From positions 54,694 through 118,693 of the forward strand of contig NZ_NVXQ01000006.1 in assembly GCF_002733955.1 (NCBI RefSeq): 64,000 nt of DNA. Reading direction: 5' to 3'. Origin of the DNA: Hoeflea sp. Its GTDB lineage: Bacteria > Pseudomonadota > Alphaproteobacteria > Rhizobiales > Rhizobiaceae. This document shows positions 18,257 through 28,792 of the stretch, one piece after another. How positions within the stretch are numbered: position 1 is the first letter of the stretch; each line of letters opens with the position of its first letter. The notes under the pieces were generated by a model that had not been told where the DNA came from, made no database searches, and saw only the letters and a program-made list of their open reading frames with translations. The position numbers and the translations under genes are program-made.

Positions 18257-18652
18257 TCAGGCGTGAGAGAGAGGAGGCCCGCGAGGCGAGGCGTCGGGGC
18301 GCAGGATCGAGCGCACGAGGCGGTCGTTCCGCCAGGACGTCATGTGCTGAGCCGGGCTCAGGAGACTGACGACAAAACCGTCGACCCGGGACGGCACATC
18401 GACCGAGGCGAATATCCGGCATGCTTCGCAATGATTGGGCCCCGAATGGTGACCGTCCTCTTCGCCGCCAAGGCAGAGATCGGGGAGCGTCCCGTCCGGC
18501 AGCACATAGTCGGCAATGTCAACGCCGGCATAGCCGGACGCTGCGGCAGAGGTGACAAGCGGCTTGTGGGCAAAGGCGACAAGCAGCAGCGACAGCGCGC
18601 AAAGCATGCGCACCAGTCCCGATCTGCTCATCAAACGCCGTGTCCCGACCAT
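18257..18652 (-). CDS. Small exported protein, DUF2946-like
   Basis: A 131-residue protein with an N-terminal hydrophobic segment (about residues 14-30), then a region with paired histidines and cysteines (HHSGPNHCEACRIF) and a basic C-terminal part. This pattern, and its place ahead of copper-chaperone genes, match the DUF2946 group of small exported proteins, although I judge this from layout and not from a close match. It is 176 bp upstream of the PCuAC gene on the same strand and may be the first gene of that operon. The function is unknown; metal binding is an inference from the His/Cys cluster. Confidence 0.55.
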   Translation of the reverse strand: MVGTRRLMSRSGLVRMLCALSLLLVAFAHKPLVTSAAASGYAGVDIADYVLPDGTLPDLCLGGEEDGHHSGPNHCEACRIFASVDVPSRVDGFVVSLLSPAQHMTSWRNDRLVRSILRPDASPRGPPLSHA

Positions 18653-18685
18653 GTTCCTCGCCCGTTATGCGACCGGCCGAGGATT

Positions 18686-18715
18686 ACAGGCCGCAGGCAA
18701 TGCCTGCAAGCCTGT
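18686..18715 (-). terminator. Two-part hairpin between the cupin and copper genes
   Basis: The stem is made of ACAGGC/GCCTGT outside and GCAGGC/GCCTGC inside, with a 3-nt loop and a small bulge. It lies 14 bp beyond the cupin stop and 34 bp before the DUF2946-like start. There is no T-run, so it could be a weak terminator or a stabilising leader structure. Confidence 0.4.
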
Positions 18716-18728
18716 CAGCGGGCCTGCG

Positions 18729-19088
18729 TCAAGATGCGCTGGTCAGGACGTAGGTCTTGCGCACCTGTTCGTGGATGGTCCATTCGCCTTGCCAGCCGAG
18801 CGGCAGGACGAGAATGTCGCCGGGGCCGATCTTGCGCTCGTCACCACCGTCTTTGCCCACGACCGTGGCCGAGCCGGAAAGGATGTGGCAGATTTCGGAA
18901 GACTTGGTCCGGTCAGCGGAGAAACGCCCCGGCGTGCATTCCCACACGCCGACCTTGGTGACGCCGTTTTCAGAGGCCCAGAGCTGTTTGGCAGCCTCGA
19001 CCTGGCCTTCGGTGAATGTGGTTGGCTTGGGCGAGAACTCACCCAGATCCAGTGCCGAGAGGTCGCCGAAGCTGTTCAGATCAATCAT
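18729..19088 (-). CDS. Cupin-domain protein
   Basis: A 119-residue single-domain cupin. The region EICHILSGSATVVGKDGGDERKIGPGDILVLPLGWQGEW covers the two cupin motifs, with the short spacing of the cupin_3 / DUF861 type. In this group the metal-binding histidines are incomplete, and only one histidine is seen in the first motif here. Some relatives are ureidoglycolate-pathway or ethanolamine enzymes, but nothing nearby supports either role. The gene stands alone between tRNA-Gln and the copper operon on the same strand. Confidence 0.8.
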   Translation of the reverse strand: MIDLNSFGDLSALDLGEFSPKPTTFTEGQVEAAKQLWASENGVTKVGVWECTPGRFSADRTKSSEICHILSGSATVVGKDGGDERKIGPGDILVLPLGWQGEWTIHEQVRKTYVLTSAS

Positions 19089-19161
19089 GTCAATTCCTTG
19101 AAAGTGCGCCGCTCCGCGCAGACGCGAACCGGGTCGGCAGTGCTCAACAGCATTGGGAGAG

Positions 19162-19235
19162 TGGCTGGGGTACCTGGATTCGAACCAGGGATGGCGATAC
19201 CAAAAACCGCTGCCTTACCGCTTGGCTATACCCCA
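19162..19235 (-). tRNA. tRNA-Gln (anticodon TTG)
   Basis: The minus strand folds into a 74-nt cloverleaf with encoded CCA at 19162-19164. The acceptor stem pairs TGGGGTA with TACCCCA. The anticodon stem GCGGT/ATCGC holds the loop TTTTGGT with anticodon TTG, and the T-arm contains GGTTCGAATCC. It reads glutamine codon CAA. Confidence 0.97.
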
Positions 19236-19361
19236 ACATCATGACCGGACGGAGAATTATGCCGGCCAGCGTTCCAGTGAAGACCGGAAGCCACGCGGGG
19301 ATAGCAAAAGACGCGCACCATCACAAGCGCCGAAACCCTCCAAGTCCGAGGATTTTCCATC

Positions 19362-19401
19362 AAAAAAGAAACCCGCACGGCGCGAATGCGGTGCGGGTTT
19401 C
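19362..19401 (-). terminator. Rho-independent terminator of bioY
   Basis: On the minus strand an 11-bp perfect stem (GAAACCCGCAC/GTGCGGGTTTC, 12-nt loop) is followed by a run of six T. It begins 50 bp beyond the bioY stop. This is one of the two clear intrinsic terminators in the window. The rest of 19236-19450 holds no gene. Confidence 0.9.
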
Positions 19402-19450
19402 GAAATCCTGATTCGCTGCCCCTTGCGGACCTTGCAGCGAATGGCCGTAT

Positions 19451-20032
19451 TCAGCGGCGGAACAGGTTGGCGATCTGCCAGCCGGCTGGAACCACTGCAG
19501 CTGCCAGAGCCGCCTTGATCACGTCGGTTGCGATGAACGGGCCAACGCCCCAGGCCAGTGCCTTCTCGGGACCGAAAACCATCGCGATCCAGGCTGCACC
19601 GAGCAGCAGGATGATGGCGGTGCCAAGGAGATTGACGGCGAAGAGCTTGAAGGCGTTGCGGTCAAGTCCGCGGTCCGCGGCCCAGCCGGTCAGGCCGGCG
19701 GCTACGACGAAGCCTGCGAGATAGCCGGTGGTGGGGCCTGCAAAATAGGCCAGACCGCCGCCATTGGTGAAGACCGGGAGGCCGGCGGCACCTTCAACCA
19801 GGTAGGCTGCCAGGGTGGCCAGAGCCAGCTTGCGGCCGAAGGTGGCAGCGATGACAAAGATGGCCAGCGTCTGCAGCGTTGCCGGGACCGGCCAGAACGG
19901 CACGGTGATCTTGCCTGCGACTGCAATCAGCATGCTGCCGAAAAGCACGAGAGCGCCATAGGTGGCGTAACGGGCGGCGGCACCTTCAGGCGCCATGGAT
20001 TGGACGAAGGAACGGGCAGGAACAGTAGCCAT
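19451..20032 (-). CDS. bioY: Biotin transporter substrate-binding subunit BioY
   Basis: A 193-residue membrane protein of the BioY family, the S component that captures biotin for an ECF-type transporter or works alone. It has about six membrane helices and the family segments VPFWPVPATLQTLAIF and VFTNGGGLAYFAGPTTGYLAGF. The ATG at 20032 is chosen because GGAG lies 7 bp upstream; the open frame extends 67 codons further, but that part is not BioY-like. No bioM or bioN energising genes are adjacent, so it either acts alone or shares an energising module. A strong terminator follows. Confidence 0.93.
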   Translation of the reverse strand: MATVPARSFVQSMAPEGAAARYATYGALVLFGSMLIAVAGKITVPFWPVPATLQTLAIFVIAATFGRKLALATLAAYLVEGAAGLPVFTNGGGLAYFAGPTTGYLAGFVVAAGLTGWAADRGLDRNAFKLFAVNLLGTAIILLLGAAWIAMVFGPEKALAWGVGPFIATDVIKAALAAAVVPAGWQIANLFRR

Positions 20033-20210
20033 GGATCGGTCTCCAGAAATTTCGCAAGAGCTGGCCAAAGCGGCCGCTCGTTCAAATCGGTATATTGACT
20101 TAGCCGCCCGACAGCAAGACAGTCCGGCGCAAATCCATGACCGTCCACACATTGGCCGGCGCCCTGCCCCGGTGCTATGCATCGCGCTGAACCGGAAACC
20201 GGAGACACGT

Positions 20211-21119
20211 GTGACCGAACCGCAATTTGACAAGACTTTCGAGCCCGCTCATGGCGAGGCTGTAGCCGTGGCCAGCGACATCTTGCGGGTGACAGCGCCC
20301 AATGCGGGACCGCTGACCTTTCATGGCACCAACAGCTACATTGTCGGACGCGACACGCTTGCGATCATCGACCCCGGTCCGGAAGATGAAAGCCACTGGC
20401 GCACATTGCTGGCTGCGATCGCCGGTCGTCCGGTCAGCCATATCTTCGTCAGTCACACGCACCGGGACCATTCGCCGCTGGCTGCGCGGCTGAAGGCCGA
20501 AACCGGGGCGACCGTCGTCGCCGAAGGCCCGCATCGCGCAGCGCGTCCGCTTTACACCGGCGAGGTCAATCCGCTGAAGGAAAGTGCGGATATGGATTTC
20601 GTGCCGGACATCGCGGCAGCTCACGGTCATGTCGTGTCAGGCGACGGCTGGTCGATCGAAACGCTGCACACGCCCGGCCACACCGCCAATCACGCAGCCT
20701 TTGCGCTCAACGGCACGGGGCTGGTGTTTTCCGCCGACCACGTGATGGCCTGGGCGACATCGATCATTGCGCCACCAGACGGCGCGATGAGCGATTTCAT
20801 GGCCTCGCTCGACATGCTGGCAGCGCGAGACGACAGCCTCTACCTGCCCGGTCACGGCGGACCGGTGCACAAGCCACGGCAGTTTGTCAGAGCGCTGAAA
20901 ACTCACCGGATCATGCGTGAACGCGCGGTGCTGGGCCGGATCGAAAAGGGTGACCGCCTGATCGCGGACATGGTCAAGGCGATCTACCGCGACACCGATC
21001 CGCGGCTGCATGGTGCGGCGGCGCTGTCGATGCTGGCGCATCTGGAAGACCTGGTCGGACGCGGCGAAGTGATCACCGACGGTCCACCGTCGATCAAGGG
21101 CGAATACCGCCCCGCCTGA
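20211..21119 (+). CDS. MBL-fold metallo-hydrolase
   Basis: A 302-residue protein of the metallo-beta-lactamase fold. It carries the metal-binding motif SHTHRDHSPLAARL near residue 85, a second histidine motif HTPGHTANHAAF, and a conserved DHVMAW aspartate region. The C-terminal third forms a winged-helix-like part, as in the LACTB2 group of hydrolases, some of which cut RNA. The GTG start at 20211 has GGAG 6 bp upstream; the frame is open further up but without a good start. It is divergent from bioY. The substrate is unknown. Confidence 0.88.
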   Translation: MTEPQFDKTFEPAHGEAVAVASDILRVTAPNAGPLTFHGTNSYIVGRDTLAIIDPGPEDESHWRTLLAAIAGRPVSHIFVSHTHRDHSPLAARLKAETGATVVAEGPHRAARPLYTGEVNPLKESADMDFVPDIAAAHGHVVSGDGWSIETLHTPGHTANHAAFALNGTGLVFSADHVMAWATSIIAPPDGAMSDFMASLDMLAARDDSLYLPGHGGPVHKPRQFVRALKTHRIMRERAVLGRIEKGDRLIADMVKAIYRDTDPRLHGAAALSMLAHLEDLVGRGEVITDGPPSIKGEYRPA

Positions 21120-21137
21120 ACCTGCCCACTTGACTGG

Positions 21138-22055
21138 TCAGCCGCCGGCGATGCCGAGAAGCTGCAGGTCCAGATCCCGCAGGAACGAGCGGATCAAATC
21201 GGCGTTGATGCCGAAGTCATGCTCGCCGTCCCGCGTGGCGGCGCGCATGTCGACAAATGTGGTTTGCTCTTCTTCCGAGAGGCGGATCAGAACGTCCTGC
21301 GGAATGCCGAGCACAAGCGTTCTGGCACGGTACTGAACCACCGCATAAGACGGCATCGGGGCGAGCGATTCCTCCTCGATATTGGGCCGGGGCGCAGGCA
21401 GTGGCGCACGCTCCGGATCCGCCTCGCCATTGGACTGGCTGGCCGCGTCCTGGCTTGCGGCATCCCCCGAGCTTGGTTCAAGACCATCGACCAGTGCCTC
21501 GACCCCGACATTGGCGACCTGCGTCCACTTCTTCTCCCGGGCCACGGTCTGAACCGCAAGCAACACGCGGTCGATCGCGCCTTCGTAACGCCGGCCGGTT
21601 ATCTGGGAATAGGCCTGTATCTGCAGTTGGCGCGCTTCCGGGCGGGTGCCGTCAAAGCGGGATATCCAGGACGGCTTGATTTCCGGCTCCTCAAGCCATT
21701 CGGGCGGGTTTTGCACATCGGTCGAAATGTCATGAATCCGTGGCAGCAGCACGAAACGGCTGGCTGCCAGACCAACCGGGATCAGAATGAGAAGTGCCAT
21801 GACCATGCCGCTGAAAGAGGCATGCCCGCCCTTGGCGCCAATATGCCAGAGCATGAAGAACCCGATGATGGCCAGACCCAGCACAAACGCCGCGAGCACG
21901 GTGGCCAGCAGAACAGCCGCGACGGTGTTCGGCAGTTCGAGCATGCCCACCCGGTGCAGAGCCAGGGCAATCAGCGCCAAAAGCACGGCAAACCGTCCCA
22001 GTCTGCGGGACCAGGCAGCGGCAATGGAACGTGGTCTTTCTGGTCGGAAGGGCAT
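21138..22055 (-). CDS. DUF1499 domain membrane protein
   Basis: A 305-residue protein with three N-terminal membrane helices (about residues 20-105), then a soluble DUF1499 domain. Typical DUF1499 parts are the NPPEWLEEP segment after the membrane region and the closing FVDMRAATRDGEHDFGINADLIRSF. A low-complexity insert (about residues 195-225, rich in Ser, Gly, Ala, Pro and Glu) splits the domain. The role of DUF1499 is not known. The gene converges on the MBL-fold hydrolase with an 18-bp gap. Confidence 0.82.
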   Translation of the reverse strand: MPFRPERPRSIAAAWSRRLGRFAVLLALIALALHRVGMLELPNTVAAVLLATVLAAFVLGLAIIGFFMLWHIGAKGGHASFSGMVMALLILIPVGLAASRFVLLPRIHDISTDVQNPPEWLEEPEIKPSWISRFDGTRPEARQLQIQAYSQITGRRYEGAIDRVLLAVQTVAREKKWTQVANVGVEALVDGLEPSSGDAASQDAASQSNGEADPERAPLPAPRPNIEEESLAPMPSYAVVQYRARTLVLGIPQDVLIRLSEEEQTTFVDMRAATRDGEHDFGINADLIRSFLRDLDLQLLGIAGG

Positions 22056-22234
22056 GGCGCGGCCAGATCTCCGGACAATTTGGAGCGCGGGGATGCGCGT
22101 CTGCTTGTGGTTGAATTCATTAGCGCTTCACGGCTGTCGCGGCAAGCGCCTCACTTCAGCCACGCTTGCGGGCAAAGTTATTTAAAGGGGGCAGATGAAA
22201 CCGGTCAGGTTTCACTTTGCGAAGGAGATCCGCC

Positions 22235-22675
22235 ATGGCGGAAAATACCCACCCGATGCCGATGCAGGGCCCACCCAAGCCTGCGCCTGCGCGAACGACC
22301 ACTCAGACTTACAGTTCCTCCCACCATCCTCAAGAGCGCACGCCCGAGCAGACCGCACCGCTGGCGCTGGATCTGGTCGAACTCGAGCTCGCTCTCGACC
22401 TCAGCGACATTACCACCCGCGGGTTCAGCGATGCGGTGCGTGAAGCAGCCAGGGAAATCGGTGGCGAATACCTTTTTGATCTGCCTGCATCCGGGCTGAT
22501 TGAAGATGCGCAGCGGATCGCGGTTGTCTGCCTGTCGCGGGACAATGGCGGGCGTTTCGGGCTGGTCCTGCTCAGCGCCAATGGCGACCGCGTCGAGACA
22601 TCGGAAGCGGATGACGCGACCAAAGGCCTTGTTCGATTTGCCAAGGCCTTCGTGTCGGTGCTGGAAAAACTTTGA
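22235..22675 (+). CDS. Conserved-looking protein of unknown function
   Basis: A 146-residue protein that I do not recognise. The ATG at 22235 is firmly set by AAGGAG 7 bp upstream. The first 45 or so residues are rich in Pro, Thr and Gln and probably unstructured. The rest looks like a small alpha/beta domain (LDLVELELALDLSDITT... RIAVVCLSRDNGGRFGLVLLS). No signal peptide or membrane helix is seen. It is divergent from the DUF1499 gene and 75 bp ahead of the aconitase-X operon on the same strand. Confidence 0.65.
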   Translation: MAENTHPMPMQGPPKPAPARTTTQTYSSSHHPQERTPEQTAPLALDLVELELALDLSDITTRGFSDAVREAAREIGGEYLFDLPASGLIEDAQRIAVVCLSRDNGGRFGLVLLSANGDRVETSEADDATKGLVRFAKAFVSVLEKL

Positions 22676-22750
22676 GCGCTGACTGCAAAGCTTTCGCGGC
22701 CCCGGCTTAGCGGCTAGTCTCCCCAGCCATGCAAGCGGCGGGGATGAGCA

Positions 22751-23992
22751 GTGGAGCTGAGTAGAACTGACCACGCGATCATCAACGGCGACCATGGCCC
22801 TGCCGCTGCGGATGCACTGCAGCTGGTGCTGAAATTCGCCGAAGCGGTCGGCGCGCCGCGATTGCTTACCTGCGCCGGCGCCCATGTCGATGGATGCCTG
22901 TATCACGGCCAGGCAAGTCTGGACTTCGTTGAACGCTTTGTGGCTCTCAAAGGCCGGGTCAAGGTTCCGACCACGCTCAATGTCGGGTCGGTTGATCTCA
23001 TTCATCCGGAGCTCTTCATCGGAGATGCTCAGCTCGGTGCCGCCGGCCGGCGGCTGATGCAGGCGCATGTCGAACTGGGCTGCACCCCGAGCTTTACCTG
23101 TGCGCCCTATCAGACATTGTTACGGCCCAAATTCGGCGATCAGCTTGCATGGGCGGAATCAAACGCCATCGTGTTTGCCAATTCGGTGATCGGTGCGCGG
23201 ACCAACCGTTACGGGGATTTTATCGATCTCGCCTGTGCGCTCACGGGCCGGGTGCCCGATTACGGGCTGCACCGCAGCGAGAACCGCCGTGCGCGCGTGA
23301 TCGTTGAAATCCAGGGACTTGAGAATGCCGGACCGGATCAGGCCGGAGGCATAGCGGTGGCCGCGGGGCTTTTCGCCGGCAAGCAGTGTGGCGATAGCAC
23401 AGCCGCCATCACCGGGCTTCCCGCTTCGACCAGCGAGGATGATCTGAAGGCGCTGGGTGCGGCCGCCGCATCCTCGGGCAGTGTCGTCATGTTTCATGCA
23501 GTCGGCTTCACCCCCGAGGCGCCTGACCTCAAGACAGCAACCGGCGGAGCGGACGTGCCGGTGGTGGCGCGGCTGGGGCCTGATGATATCTCCGGCATTC
23601 TGGCCAGTCTCAGCACGGTCAAGGATGGAACGGCGCTCACCGCGGTAGCACTTGGGACACCACATTTCTCGCTAAGCGAGTTCGACCGGCTGATGCCGAT
23701 GCTCGATCTCGCACCCTTCGCGGTACCGGTCTATGTCAACACCGGGCGACACGAATGGGAGCGGCTGGTTGCTGACGGGCGGGCGCAAAGGCTGGAAAGC
23801 GCGGGCGTCACGGTGGTGGTCGACACCTGCACCTATGTCACCTCGATCATCCGCGATCTCTCGGGCGCGGTAATGACCAATTCCGGCAAATGGGCCTATT
23901 ACGCACCGGGCAATCTCGGTGTCGACGTGGCCTTCGGCACACTTGCCGATACGCTTTTGTCGGCCAAGGCCGGACGGGTGGTCAGGGCATGA
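22751..23992 (+). CDS. Aconitase X catalytic (large) subunit
   Basis: A 413-residue protein of the aconitase X (DUF521) family, which removes water from small hydroxy acids using an iron-sulfur cluster. In proteobacteria the best known role is cis-3-hydroxy-L-proline dehydratase. Family features include [22 protein letters not shown], the cysteine in [13 protein letters not shown], and [14 protein letters not shown]. The small subunit is a separate gene overlapping by 4 bp, as in the two-subunit type of Rhizobiales. The start appears to be GTG at 22751. No proline-catabolism gene is adjacent, so the substrate remains open. Confidence 0.85.
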   Translation: MELSRTDHAIINGDHGPAAADALQLVLKFAEAVGAPRLLTCAGAHVDGCLYHGQASLDFVERFVALKGRVKVPTTLNVGSVDLIHPELFIGDAQLGAAGRRLMQAHVELGCTPSFTCAPYQTLLRPKFGDQLAWAESNAIVFANSVIGARTNRYGDFIDLACALTGRVPDYGLHRSENRRARVIVEIQGLENAGPDQAGGIAVAAGLFAGKQCGDSTAAITGLPASTSEDDLKALGAAAASSGSVVMFHAVGFTPEAPDLKTATGGADVPVVARLGPDDISGILASLSTVKDGTALTAVALGTPHFSLSEFDRLMPMLDLAPFAVPVYVNTGRHEWERLVADGRAQRLESAGVTVVVDTCTYVTSIIRDLSGAVMTNSGKWAYYAPGNLGVDVAFGTLADTLLSAKAGRVVRA

Positions 23993-24408
23993 GCGCGCGC
24001 AGCCTGGTTGCCGGCAAGGCGGAGGGCCCGGTCTTGAAGCTTGATGATCCGTTGAGTTTCTGGGGCGGTTTCGACAGTTCGAGCGGCAAGGTGATCGACC
24101 GTTTTCATCCCCAGTACGGCGCCTGTCTCAGCGGCGCGGTTCTTTGTCTGGAGCGGGGCCGCGGCTCGTCATCCGGGGCTTCGGTTCTGGCCGAGGCGAT
24201 CCGGCTGGGCACCGCACCCGCCGCAATCATCCTGCTTGATGAGGATGCCATTATCACCACCGGTGCGCTGGTGGCGCAGATGCTCTACGAGATCGATTGC
24301 CCTGTGGTGGCGATCAGGGATCAGGCCGAGTGGCGACGGCTCTCAGCCCTGCCCCGCCTTGCTGTCCAAGCCGGGGCAGAAAGCCTCATGATTACTCCGC
24401 CGCAATGA
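23989..24408 (+). CDS. Aconitase X swivel (small) subunit, DUF126
   Basis: A 139-residue partner of the preceding gene. It carries the DUF126 features: an N-terminal [21 protein letters not shown], the substrate-loop motif [14 protein letters not shown], and a C-terminal [17 protein letters not shown]. In aconitase-like enzymes this swivel domain closes over the active site; in single-chain forms it is fused to the large part. The ATGA overlap with the large-subunit gene supports coupled translation. Its 3' end overlaps that of the convergent sulfur-transporter gene by 17 bp. Confidence 0.85.
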   Translation: MSARSLVAGKAEGPVLKLDDPLSFWGGFDSSSGKVIDRFHPQYGACLSGAVLCLERGRGSSSGASVLAEAIRLGTAPAAIILLDEDAIITTGALVAQMLYEIDCPVVAIRDQAEWRRLSALPRLAVQAGAESLMITPPQ

Positions 24409-25480
24409 CCTGGGCGGAGCCTGGCTGTTGGCGCACTGTCGCACGCAGCACCAGCTGGGCCAGCGCCGCACCGGCCATCATCGAGGCCAAGCCGAGCAGC
24501 GACGAGACGGCCAGCACCGAGCCGCCGGTCAGGCCGGCCCCGATGGTGCAGCCGACGGCGAGGATGCCGCCAAAGCCCATCAGCACCGAACCGGCGGCAT
24601 AGCGCCAGATCGACGGCACGCCAGGCTCGGCAAAGGTCGAGATACGGAATTCGCCCGAGACCAGGGCAGCCACGAACGCCCCCAGGATCGCACCGATCAG
24701 GACTCCCTGATCGAGCCCGGCAAAGCCGCTTTGCAGCGTCAGTTCACCGGTGGTGGCGAGCGGCCGGATGAAGGACAGGCTTTCGGCCTGGATCGGCTCG
24801 AAGACCTGGGTCGAGAGCTGCCAGGTGAAATACCAGCCGGCGGCAACCGTCAGGCCAATCATGATGCCGCCGAACAGCCGCCAGACCGACAGCTTCGACT
24901 TGAATGCAAAGCCAAGCGCAATGACGGCAAGCACACCGCCAAGGGCGATACCGGCCCAGCGTTCGAGGCCGGCGTGGACGAGCAAGTCGTTGCCACCGAT
25001 GGCCGCGGTGCTGAAGATGCTGCCGATGCCGTCGCGCAACGGCACGAGCACGCCGCTATAGGTCGCAAGCGCGGTTACACCAATGATGGCTATGGAGAAG
25101 ATGCCGCGCAGGTTGCCCGACGCGCCAAGCACCAGCAGCCGCGAGACGCAGCCGCGCGCCAGCACCATGCCGATGCCGAACACCAGGCCGCCGATGAGGG
25201 CGCCGGACAGGCTCTGCGCGGTCGAGAAGAAACGGGTTTCGTCGACATCGATCATGCCGGCGCCAAGCAACAGCTGCACGGCAAGGATTGCGGCGGCGAA
25301 GCCGGCGGCCCAGGTGGCAAAAGGCTTGAGATCGCTCTCGCCCATGGCCGAGAGAACCGCTGAGCGGGTGCAGTAGCGGCTGCGCTGGGCGAACACGCCG
25401 AAGGCCAGCCCGAGGACAAGGCCACCCACGAGTGCGGTCTGCGGCTCGCCGATTAGGTCGATCAGAGGGACGAGGTCCAT
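24392..25480 (-). CDS. YeeE/YedE family sulfur-compound transporter
   Basis: A 362-residue membrane protein made of two similar halves, each with several helices, as in YeeE/TsuA, which takes up thiosulfate. The conserved cysteine motifs are visible as AQRSRYCTRSA near the start, GIGMVLARGCVSRLL in the first half, and the corresponding GFGGILAVGCTIGAGLTGGS in the second. The ATG at 25480 has GGAG 8 bp upstream and is preferred over an ATG 16 codons earlier, which lies inside the inverted repeat. No TusA-type partner is adjacent. Confidence 0.87.
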   Translation of the reverse strand: MDLVPLIDLIGEPQTALVGGLVLGLAFGVFAQRSRYCTRSAVLSAMGESDLKPFATWAAGFAAAILAVQLLLGAGMIDVDETRFFSTAQSLSGALIGGLVFGIGMVLARGCVSRLLVLGASGNLRGIFSIAIIGVTALATYSGVLVPLRDGIGSIFSTAAIGGNDLLVHAGLERWAGIALGGVLAVIALGFAFKSKLSVWRLFGGIMIGLTVAAGWYFTWQLSTQVFEPIQAESLSFIRPLATTGELTLQSGFAGLDQGVLIGAILGAFVAALVSGEFRISTFAEPGVPSIWRYAAGSVLMGFGGILAVGCTIGAGLTGGSVLAVSSLLGLASMMAGAALAQLVLRATVRQQPGSAQVIAAE

Positions 25481-25497
25481 GGCTTCAATCTCCGTGA

Positions 25498-25518
25498 ATT
25501 GTATCTGCAAAATACAAT
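25498..25518. promoter_or_regulatory. Inverted repeat before the YeeE/YedE gene
   Basis: Perfect 7-bp arms (ATTGTAT and ATACAAT) are separated by 7 bp, 17 bp before the transporter start. The size fits an operator for a small dimeric repressor. In related bacteria, sulfide-responsive ArsR-type repressors control such transporters, but no regulator gene is nearby and the match to their sites is not established. Confidence 0.5.
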
Positions 25519-25660
25519 ACGTGGACACCGAAGAGAGGGGCCGGACTTACAGTCCAGCCGCCGCGACGGGTTTATTGTTCTTCAAACCTGAGGTTTTTTG
25601 GAACGCGAATCCTAGCAGCGATATTTCACCGCAGCTGCGGCTCGCCCCCCCTCGCCTCCA

Positions 25661-28333
<2,673 letters not shown>

Positions 28334-28792
28334 CACTCGACCTTCCTCGTCCAAAACCGGCACCGCTACCGGTCCGAGGCTCCCGCTTCCGGCTTCCCGG
28401 GCAGTTGCCGAACCGGCAAGACGCTGTTTTCAATAACCCTTGTCTTGGGTGCTAAGCGCATGAGGCGTGAAATACAATGCGCAATCTGGCCTATAAACCG
28501 ACTAAATCGATCCAACGACGTGTGATGATCCTGGGGCTGGCCTCGGCTACGGCTCACTCTGCGGAAAAGCTGAGCGCAGATGAAGGTGGCGCTTCTCCAC
28601 CCACCACGGGCTGTCACGGGGCATCACCACAAGCAATCTAAAGTGATGGTATTCACAGGTTTTTCGCATACCGGGCGGAAAAGTCACACTGGACCCGGAA
28701 AGCGCGGGCCTTTAACAGGAAAGCTCTTCCAGTCGTCTCTTGGGCTCGCGGCTGAAGACAGGTCCCGGTTAGAGCCTCGAGGCACAAGCATC
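28334..28792. other. Intergenic region between divergent ppdK and aminotransferase genes
   Basis: This stretch of 459 bp holds no convincing gene. The aminotransferase frame stays open back to 28580, but that extension does not resemble the family. Promoters for both divergent genes should lie here, but I see no box good enough to name. Confidence 0.5.

Noticed and set aside
20033-20233. 67-codon N-terminal extension of bioY
   Set aside because: It is unlike any BioY N-terminus, and a good ribosome site precedes the inner ATG at 20032.
25629-25640. 12-bp palindrome CCGCAGCTGCGG just after ppdK
   Set aside because: It has no loop, no T-run and no clear partner, so neither a terminator nor an operator can be supported.
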